Assembly (NCBI GenBank): GCA_002495055.1
Contig: DADR01000024.1
Location: 69,229-81,043, forward strand
Length of the DNA stretch: 11,815 nucleotides
Origin: Methanoregula sp. UBA247
Lineage (GTDB): Archaea; Halobacteriota; Methanomicrobia; Methanomicrobiales; Methanospirillaceae
Reading direction: 5' to 3'
Below the pieces are notes generated by a model. It was not told the DNA's origin and ran no database searches. It saw only the letters and a list, made by a program, of their open reading frames with translations. Shown here one piece after another: positions 1 through 4,760 of this stretch; the first letter of the stretch is position 1; every line of letters starts with the position of its first letter. The position numbers and the translations under genes were made by a program.

Positions 1-30
1 TTGACCCGGGTTCAAATCCCGGCCGAGGCG
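1..30 (+). tRNA. tRNA gene, 3' part only (T arm and acceptor 3' strand)
   Basis: Bases 6-10 (CCGGG) and 18-22 (CCCGG) form a perfect 5-bp T stem around the seven-base loop TTCAAAT, a canonical tRNA T arm. Bases 23-29 (CCGAGGC) would be the 3' strand of the acceptor stem, so the missing 5' end should begin GCCTCGG. Base 30, G, is the discriminator. CCA is not encoded and a T-rich stretch follows at once. Bases 1-5 fit the end of a variable loop. The anticodon lies outside the window, so the amino acid cannot be assigned. Confidence 0.9.
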
Positions 31-41
31 TTTCTTTTCTT
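31..41 (+). terminator. T-rich terminator of the tRNA gene
   Basis: TTTCTTTTCTT follows the discriminator base directly. Archaeal RNA polymerase terminates on T-rich runs without needing a hairpin, and this is the usual arrangement after archaeal tRNA genes. Confidence 0.6.
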
Positions 42-49
42 AATCTGAA

Positions 50-138
50 TTCCGGCAAGTCAGCTGATTGAAAATGCCCCTGAGGCAAAAATCCTCTATA
101 TCCGGTATTCTTGTCTGTACCAAATCCGGTTGCCGGAA
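50..138. repeat. 9-bp inverted repeat with 71-base spacer
   Basis: TTCCGGCAA at 50-58 is the exact reverse complement of TTGCCGGAA at 130-138. It lies between the tRNA terminator and the promoter of the DJ-1-like gene. It could be the closing stem of a small structured RNA. It could also be chance, because the CCGGCAA core recurs inside several coding regions of this window. Confidence 0.3.
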
Positions 139-158
139 AGGTCAGGATGCCAATACTC

Positions 159-167
159 TTATATAAT
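159..167 (+). promoter_or_regulatory. TATA box of the DJ-1/PfpI-like gene
   Basis: TTATATAAT at 159-167 is a strong archaeal TATA element. Its centre (about 163) is 25 bases before the ATG at 188, so the predicted transcript starts at or next to the start codon. No Shine-Dalgarno sequence is visible between them. Together these suggest a leaderless mRNA. Confidence 0.65.
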
Positions 168-187
168 CAAAAGTTGCTTCGAACAGT

Positions 188-712
188 ATGAAGATCCTGA
201 TTGCGGTTGCCCCGGAAAAATTCAGGGACGAGGAACTGGCAGTGCCGGTCGCTGCATTCCAGAAAGCAGGTATTAGTTATGATATCGCATCTACGCGTCG
301 TGGAACCTGCACAGGAATGTTTGGGGCAAAGACAACAGCGACCCTTACCTTTGAAGAGATCGATCCCAAACAGTATGGAGGTCTTGTTATTATCGGAGGA
401 TCCGGCTCCCAGCTCCACCTCTGGAATGATGACCTGCTTGTTCAACTGGCAAAATATTTCCATGAATCACATAAGATTGTTGCTGCCATATGTCTTGCAC
501 CCGTAGTACTCGCACGGGCAGGGATCCTCAAAGGGAAAAAAGCAACCTGTTATGATAGTCCTGTCTCGTTCCGGGAGATGAAAGCCGGCGGGGCGGTGCT
601 CGTGAACAAACCGGTTGTTATGGATGGAAGGATCATCACGGCAAACGGCCCGCCGGCCTCGCAGGAATTTGCAGATTCAATCTTACGGACTATAAAAGAA
701 GTTGAGTGGTAA
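188..712 (+). CDS. DJ-1/PfpI family protein (glutamine amidotransferase-like fold)
   Basis: A 174-residue single-domain protein of usual family length. The strand-nucleophile-helix elbow reads AAICLAPVV with the candidate reactive Cys at 102. The acidic residue that normally polarises it is probably Glu16, in a segment (FRDEELAVP) aligning with FEDVELIYP of PfpI proteases. GSGSQLHLW near 71-79 and ITANGPPASQEFADSI near 150-165 match the family's glycine turn and C-terminal G-P motif. The residue after Cys102 is Leu, not the His of PfpI proteases, so the protein looks closer to the DJ-1 side. Known roles there include stress protection, glyoxalase-like and disputed deglycase chemistry; the substrate cannot be read from sequence. 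It is probably cytoplasmic, with no signal peptide. The gene is monocistronic, leaderless from a TATA box at 159-167, and converges on the ECF operon. Confidence 0.9.
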   Translation: MKILIAVAPEKFRDEELAVPVAAFQKAGISYDIASTRRGTCTGMFGAKTTATLTFEEIDPKQYGGLVIIGGSGSQLHLWNDDLLVQLAKYFHESHKIVAAICLAPVVLARAGILKGKKATCYDSPVSFREMKAGGAVLVNKPVVMDGRIITANGPPASQEFADSILRTIKEVEW

Positions 713-816
713 GCCGGAGTAATAACCCACTCTTTTCCCGGGTGAGATATATGCTGACACCTGTAATCGTGTGTGGTACCTGAAAGATGGAAAAGATATC
801 CGGATACCGATCAGGG

Positions 817-857
817 TTTTTAATCTTGGTGTTTTTTTAATAAAAAATATGAATTTT
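817..857. terminator. Bidirectional T-rich terminator between convergent genes
   Basis: The 166-base gap between the DJ-1-like gene and ecfT holds T5 at 817-821 and T7 at 832-838 for plus-strand transcripts, and A6 at 842-847 (T6 on the minus strand) for the ECF operon. This suits archaeal intrinsic termination in both directions. I see no gene in the gap; only very short frames occur. Confidence 0.5.
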
Positions 858-878
858 TCTAAAACTGCTATCTGCACT

Positions 879-1673
879 TCAGATAATCTGTTTCATAAAA
901 AGTACAATATATCCGCAACTGGCGACAACCATCACGAACAATACCGAATAATCTCTTCGCTGGAGGGTGGATTCCCGCACACGGGTCCTTTTTCCTATCC
1001 GGTATCCACGCATATCAATGGTTAATCCTAAGACATTGGACCGGAGAAGTGCGTTGGATACGAGAGGAACAACAATAGGGGCGACGCTCCGGATCTTGCC
1101 GATAAAGCCGCTGCCCGGGTTATACCCCCGTGCAACCTGTGCCTCATGAATCCGCATGCCTTCTACCTGGAGTGTAGGTATGAAACGGAGTGCGATAATG
1201 AACATGAGGGTATAATCTATCGGCATCTTCATCTTCTCCAGAGTGTGGACAAGGTCCCGTGGCTGGGTGGAGATCAGAAAGATCTGGAATGCGAAAATGA
1301 GCACTATGAACCGGAAGGTAAGAATAAGCCCTATCTCAAGGGCACCCTGGGTCAGGGGAAAACTCCCCCCGATGAAGGGAATGCCTTTTGGTATTAGATA
1401 CCCAAACGTCGCACCATTTGGCATGGTGATGAGGGTGATGATGATAAACATGACACTCATGACAAGGATAAGTTTTGTCTGCTGCAGGACCTCTTTGTGC
1501 AGCTGGCTGAGATACGCGATAACGAGAAGTGCAATAACAAGGATTGCAAGAAACACCAGGTTTGTTGTGATAATACACATCAGACTGGTGACAATAATGA
1601 ACACGATCTTGGTAATTGGGGTCAGCCGGTGAAAGAATCCGTCCTTGTGAACATATTGTAAGATTTCTGCCAT
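879..1673 (-). CDS. ecfT: ECF transporter transmembrane component EcfT (CbiQ family)
   Basis: This 264-residue integral membrane protein is the scaffold that couples two ATPases to a substrate-binding S component in an ECF-type importer. Hydrophobic segments lie near 22-53, 67-83, 107-134, 153-165 and 243-260. The family's two ARG-type coupling motifs are present in the cytoplasmic region: EAQVARGYN with ARG at 181-183, and IDMRGYRIG with MRG at 221-223, a common relaxed second motif. These arginines sit in the ATPase grooves. The ATG is one base after the ATPase gene's stop, and the G-rich end of that gene (GGGGTG) is its ribosome binding site, so translation is probably coupled. It is the last gene of the operon, with T-runs downstream. 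Family assignment is secure; the cargo depends on the S component. Confidence 0.93.
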   Translation of the reverse strand: MAEILQYVHKDGFFHRLTPITKIVFIIVTSLMCIITTNLVFLAILVIALLVIAYLSQLHKEVLQQTKLILVMSVMFIIITLITMPNGATFGYLIPKGIPFIGGSFPLTQGALEIGLILTFRFIVLIFAFQIFLISTQPRDLVHTLEKMKMPIDYTLMFIIALRFIPTLQVEGMRIHEAQVARGYNPGSGFIGKIRSVAPIVVPLVSNALLRSNVLGLTIDMRGYRIGKRTRVRESTLQRRDYSVLFVMVVASCGYIVLFMKQII

Positions 1674-1674
1674 T

Positions 1675-3120
1675 TCACACCCCCCTGACCTGTGTATCCG
1701 AGAGAACGGACCCTTTTTCCATCGTTATGATACGGTCAGCACAGTGCTGTGCAATTTCTTTGTTATGCGTGATGACAATGACCGTATGTCCCTCGTTCTG
1801 GAGGTTTTTTAAGATCTCCATAACCAGCCGGGCTTCATTGCCATCAAGACCGGTTGTCGGCTCATCCAGCACAATAATGGAGGGGGACATGGCAATGACA
1901 CAGGCAATAGCCAGCCGCTGGCGCTCTCCCCGCGAGAGCCAGCGGGGGTACAGATCCTTTGTATGCAGGAGCCGGACTTCCCGCAACGCTGTATCAATTA
2001 TCTGGCCACCATCAGGAATTTTGAGGTTTTTTAACCCGAATTCAATTTCATCTTTCACCGTATCGGCAAAGAACATGTGATCCGGGTTCTGGAACACAAG
2101 GCCGACGTCCCGGGCAAGTTCAGTAATCGTTGCAGTCCTGGTATTTTTTCCCTTGATTATCACATCGCCATTTGTTGGCGAGAGGAGCCGGTTGAAGTGC
2201 TTGACAAGTGTTGTTTTCCCGGATCCATTCTCACCAACAATTGCCACAAATTCCCCGGCACGGATTTCGAGACTGATGTCCTGAAGCGCCAATGTGTCAC
2301 CATAGGCATAAGAAAGGTGCCGGACCGCGACAACTACCGGGGACTCATCAGTTTTTGCCCCGCCCGCAGGCTGCATCTCCCGTATTCCGGAAAAATCCGG
2401 TACCACAATCCTCCGGATCCGTTCGTCAAGAAGAACATCGTCAGGAGATCCCATCGCACTGATATGTCCCAGTTCAAGCACGACGAGAGTATCGACCATT
2501 TCCCGGAAGTGCTGGTATTTATGCTCAATAAGAAGTATCGTCTTTCCCTGTGCTTTTAATGCGGTCAGAATATCGACAATCCGCCGGGTTGCATGTTCAT
2601 CCAGTTCTGATGTGGGTTCATCAAGTATGAGCACATCGTTACCGAGCGCTAAGGTCGCTGCCAGCGCAACCCGTTGTTTCTGGCCCCCGGAAAGATGGTG
2701 CGGGGAACGGTTCATGAGATCGGTTAGATAGGTTATTGCCATAATTGAGGCAAGGCGCTCTTCAATGACCTTTGCCTCAAGACCCCGGTACTCAAGTGCC
2801 GAGAGGATCTCTTCTTCGACAGTCGTGAAGATCATCTGCGCTTCAGCGTCATCAAAAACGATACCAATGGTCTTTGCCAGCTCAGAGAGTGAGGCATAGG
2901 TGGCAATGTCATTGCCGTCAATAGTAACCCGGCCATCTTTTTTACCCCCGTATTCATGATGCAGTATACCAGCTGCCGCCAGGCAAAGGGTTGTTTTACC
3001 GGCGCCGGATGGCCCGGTCACCATCACGCACCTGCCTTTTTCCAGCGGCAGGGAGAGTCCGTTTAGGGCTGCCTGGACCGTATGGGGATAGGTATAACTG
3101 AAGTTGTGGAGTTCAATCAT
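1675..3120 (-). CDS. ECF transporter ATPase, two ABC domains fused (EcfA-EcfA')
   Basis: A 481-residue protein with two ABC ATPase domains, replacing the separate EcfA and EcfA' subunits. Domain 1: Walker A GPSGAGKT (36-43), signature LSGGQ (143-147), Walker B LILDEP with Glu168, H-loop His200. Domain 2: Walker A GENGSGKT (296-303), Q-loop Gln344 in VFQNPD, signature LSRGE (395-399), Walker B IVLDEP with Glu420, H-loop His452. The Q-loop of domain 1 reads VFDDAEAQ, with Asp90 where Gln is normal. Residues about 245-262 form the linker. It hydrolyses ATP at the inner membrane face to drive uptake through EcfT and the S component. The ATG overlaps the S-component stop (ATGA, 4 bases), with GAGG upstream as ribosome binding site. 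It lacks the extra domains of methionine or nickel importers, so an ECF role is favoured by context. Confidence 0.93.
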   Translation of the reverse strand: MIELHNFSYTYPHTVQAALNGLSLPLEKGRCVMVTGPSGAGKTTLCLAAAGILHHEYGGKKDGRVTIDGNDIATYASLSELAKTIGIVFDDAEAQMIFTTVEEEILSALEYRGLEAKVIEERLASIMAITYLTDLMNRSPHHLSGGQKQRVALAATLALGNDVLILDEPTSELDEHATRRIVDILTALKAQGKTILLIEHKYQHFREMVDTLVVLELGHISAMGSPDDVLLDERIRRIVVPDFSGIREMQPAGGAKTDESPVVVAVRHLSYAYGDTLALQDISLEIRAGEFVAIVGENGSGKTTLVKHFNRLLSPTNGDVIIKGKNTRTATITELARDVGLVFQNPDHMFFADTVKDEIEFGLKNLKIPDGGQIIDTALREVRLLHTKDLYPRWLSRGERQRLAIACVIAMSPSIIVLDEPTTGLDGNEARLVMEILKNLQNEGHTVIVITHNKEIAQHCADRIITMEKGSVLSDTQVRGV

Positions 3121-3644
3121 TCCTGTCCTCTCATCAGCACTCTGCTTGAGGGGATGTAGAGGACCTGGACAATGACTGCATTAAATACCGCCGTAATAAC
3201 GACAATAGGCACAAAAACCGCAATAAATGCCATCATGTCACCATTGTACTTGGCCAGATAGGTCGCGCCGATAGCAATAATCGCGATAGCTGCAAACGTG
3301 AACCCGCTGACAAGAGTCGCAATGAACGTGGTAATGGTTGGTGCAAATTGTGTCCTGGTCTTCATGGCAGCATAGAGAGCGAAACAGACCAGTGCACCAA
3401 GCGGTTCGCTGACCAGGTTTGCCGGTGGGAACATGGAACTTGAGATCAGCATGGAGAGCAGACCGGCAACAATCCCTATGCCCAGTGCTTCGTATACCTT
3501 CGGGTGGATGAGAATGATCGCAAGACAGTAGAACGCGATGATCATATTCGGCGTGAGCGGAGTATGGAGCATCGCAAGGAAATAACGCAGGATCGCACCG
3601 ATGGCTAGCAGAATCCCGACAATTGCAATATCTTTTGACTTCAT
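3117..3644 (-). CDS. ECF transporter substrate-binding (S) component, TrpP-like
   Basis: A small membrane protein of about 175 residues with roughly five or six hydrophobic segments, the size and fold class of ECF S components. The order of features (NMIIAFYCLAIILIHPK, a G-x-G-x2-A-G-L-L segment, then SSSMFPPANLVSEPLGALVCF) resembles bacterial TrpP, which points to tryptophan or a related aromatic compound. I rate that as tentative because it rests on pattern memory, not alignment. Start choice: GTG 3653, ATG 3650 and ATG 3644 are in frame. ATG 3644 is preferred because GTGAT, complementary to the 16S rRNA 3' end, sits four bases before it. First gene of the operon, overlapping the ATPase gene by 4 bases. 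S components use the conserved AT module encoded next door. Confidence 0.75.
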   Translation of the reverse strand: MKSKDIAIVGILLAIGAILRYFLAMLHTPLTPNMIIAFYCLAIILIHPKVYEALGIGIVAGLLSMLISSSMFPPANLVSEPLGALVCFALYAAMKTRTQFAPTITTFIATLVSGFTFAAIAIIAIGATYLAKYNGDMMAFIAVFVPIVVITAVFNAVIVQVLYIPSSRVLMRGQE

Positions 3645-3725
3645 GTACATCACTTTTTATTTTTTATGCTGGTAATCAGAGGTTTTCAAGGTGTCAGGAA
3701 CCTACGATATCATGTAGATTTACTA

Positions 3726-3750
3726 ACTTATACCTTAATGTATAATTTTG
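3726..3750 (-). promoter_or_regulatory. Probable promoter of the ECF operon
   Basis: On the minus strand this AT-rich stretch contains AAAATTATACATT and then GGTATAAG, either of which could be the TATA element. They predict transcript starts near 3718 or 3705, giving a leader of about 60-75 bases before the ATG at 3644. No riboswitch family was recognised in the leader. Confidence 0.4.
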
Positions 3751-3787
3751 TTCATCAATGTATTAAAGAGTAACTTATTAGACTTTT

Positions 3788-3914
3788 CAGCCCGGCAATT
3801 TTTTACCAATAATAGTATGCTGGCAGGCAGGAATCCACAATCCTGAAGTGTCCACAAAACACGTTTCCGTCACGGCATGATCATTGCAGGTCTCCCTTAA
3901 CCTTTGCCGGGCTG
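3788..3914. repeat. 11-bp perfect inverted repeat with 105-base spacer
   Basis: CAGCCCGGCAA at 3788-3798 is the exact reverse complement of TTGCCGGGCTG at 3904-3914. The enclosed sequence has smaller self-complementary parts, such as GTGT/ACAC around 3848-3862 and the palindrome ATGATCAT. It may be the closing stem of a structured RNA or the ends of a degenerate small element; no flanking target duplication is visible. Confidence 0.4.
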
Positions 3915-4102
3915 TATAGTGTCAGTGAGATCAGCAGTTGCTCTTCCTAAGGGGTATCGATAATTACGGGAAACGAAGGGCAGCGGTCCCGGTGAGAACA
4001 ATCTGGCCAGAGCCCGCTTCCAGGGCAGGTATCCGCTGGGATCACAATAAAACCTGACGGCAAATCCCTATCTTTTACAAGGAACCAGCTACGGGGTTTA
4101 CA

Positions 4103-4114
4103 CTATAATTTTTA
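4103..4114 (+). promoter_or_regulatory. Candidate TATA box for the PolB2 gene cluster
   Basis: CTATAATTTTTA at 4103-4114 is the best plus-strand TATA candidate upstream of the PolB2 unit, predicting a transcript start near 4130. No comparable AT-rich element occurs between 4200 and 4505, which suggests the 84-residue gene and polB2 are transcribed from here or from an unrecognised weak promoter. The complementary strand is also TATA-like, so use in the other direction cannot be excluded. Confidence 0.4.
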
Positions 4115-4208
4115 TTCTCATCCCTGCACTACCATTCTATCTTTTTGGCACTTTCGCACCGCACAGGCCTGATCTTTATCCACCCTGGCGTGGGAGTGAT
4201 CCGGTGCT

Positions 4209-4307
4209 ATGCTGATCGAACTCCGCAAGGGAATACCACCCCTTCCAGGCATCTTTAACGCGGTAATTGCTCCCGGGAAGGTGATGATCTTTGCACTCAA
4301 CAGCTAA
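4209..4307 (+). CDS. Possible 32-residue small protein ORF upstream of the PolB2 unit
   Basis: An ATG at 4209 opens a 32-codon frame ending in TAA (4305-4307), starting MLIELRKGIPPLPG and ending VMIFALNS. It is supported by a good ribosome binding site, GGAGTGAT at 4193-4200 (one base short of the ideal GGAGGTGAT), eight bases before the ATG, and by a TATA box at 4103-4114. The product is hydrophobic with a basic N-terminal patch and matches no family I know. Beyond the TAA the same frame stays open for another 34 codons to a TGA at 4410-4412, so this could be a truncated or decayed longer gene, or a leader peptide for the downstream genes. The opposite strand is also open here, which lowers confidence. 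Confidence 0.3.
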   Translation: MLIELRKGIPPLPGIFNAVIAPGKVMIFALNS

Positions 4308-4505
4308 TACGGATCTCCAGCGTTTTCTCTTCCCGTACGTGTGCAGCAACTACTTGCGCATCCTCTCTTCGATCAGCCGGTCATTCAGGAACTTCGGGAT
4401 CGTGCCGGCTGACGGGATAACCGGGACCGCTTGGTATCGCAGTTCCCGCTCGCCGCGTACCAGGGCAATCCTCCCGAATGCGCAGCGGACCCTGGAGGTG
4501 TCATG

Positions 4506-4760
4506 ATGGGAAGGAGTTTTGAAAGCGTCCGGCAGGGTGTGAAAAGCATTGCTGACCGCTGGACCCGGTCGTCCCGTGCTCTTAAAAAGGAGGACCAGCA
4601 ATATGGTGAGAAGCTGGTGGAACTGGCAAAAAAACATTCGAGCGAAGCGTTCATGGCCTGCGATGATCCGCTCGAAGCTGCGGTCTTCTCTGCGCTTGTC
4701 GAAACGATTAAGCGCCAGGACCAGATCGAATCTCACCTGAGGGAAGATGTGGGTCGTTGA
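4506..4760 (+). CDS. Uncharacterised 84-residue helical protein coupled to PolB2
   Basis: I do not recognise the family. The ATG at 4506 (or 4503, adjacent) follows a perfect ribosome binding site, GGAGGTG at 4494-4500, so longer in-frame starts such as 4431 are unlikely. The product is 84 residues, strongly charged and mainly helical by composition: a basic N-terminal part (SVRQGVKSIADRW, SSRALKK), a middle amphipathic helix (EKLVELAKKHSSEAF), then EAAVFSALVETIKRQDQIESHL. It has a single Cys at 52 and no signal peptide, membrane segment or metal motif. Its stop lies 14 bases inside the PolB2 gene, implying translational coupling, so a role with the polymerase as subunit, adaptor or regulator is the natural inference. 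The basic face could bind DNA. Confidence 0.75.
   Translation: MGRSFESVRQGVKSIADRWTRSSRALKKEDQQYGEKLVELAKKHSSEAFMACDDPLEAAVFSALVETIKRQDQIESHLREDVGR

Larger units (their letters stand above)
3645..4208. other. Long intergenic region without a convincing gene
   Basis: About 560 bases separate the divergent ECF and PolB2 units. The left part is AT-rich and holds the ECF promoter. The part from 3900 to 4080 is GC-rich, with short frames open on both strands but no ATG-started, ribosome-binding-site-supported ORF longer than about 15 codons. One minus-strand fragment near 4035-3970 could encode a stretch ending LTGTAALRFP, which looks protein-like but has no start, so a decayed gene is possible. 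No RNase P, SRP or box C/D RNA signature was found by eye. Confidence 0.5.

Noticed and set aside
1..30. tRNA 3' end as an attachment site of an integrated element
   Set aside because: No integrase gene, no second copy of the tRNA end and no phage-like gene is present in the window.
748..786. Ten-codon ORF from an ATG at 751 after GGGTGAGAT
   Set aside because: Very short, ribosome binding site too close to the ATG, and located in a terminator region between convergent genes.
1243..1632. Plus-strand ORFs opposite ecfT
   Set aside because: Antisense shadows of a gene with clear ARG-type motifs and membrane segments.
4281..4287. GTGATGA, a match to box C of box C/D guide RNAs
   Set aside because: No box D (CTGA) lies within the expected 50-60 bases downstream and no C'/D' pair is present.
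4118..4300. 60-codon minus-strand ORF in the PolB2 upstream region
   Set aside because: It overlaps the plus-strand small ORF that has a ribosome binding site and TATA box, lacks its own clear ribosome binding site, and its sequence is low in protein-like character.
4350..4352. In-frame TAG in the minus-strand frame read as pyrrolysine
   Set aside because: Pyrrolysine is not known to be typical of Methanomicrobiales, the frame is not a confirmed gene, and decay explains the stop more simply.
4431..4505. N-terminal extension of the 84-residue protein to an ATG at 4431
   Set aside because: The perfect GGAGGTG at 4494-4500 directly precedes ATG 4503/4506, and the extension is proline- and alanine-rich, unlike the rest of the protein.
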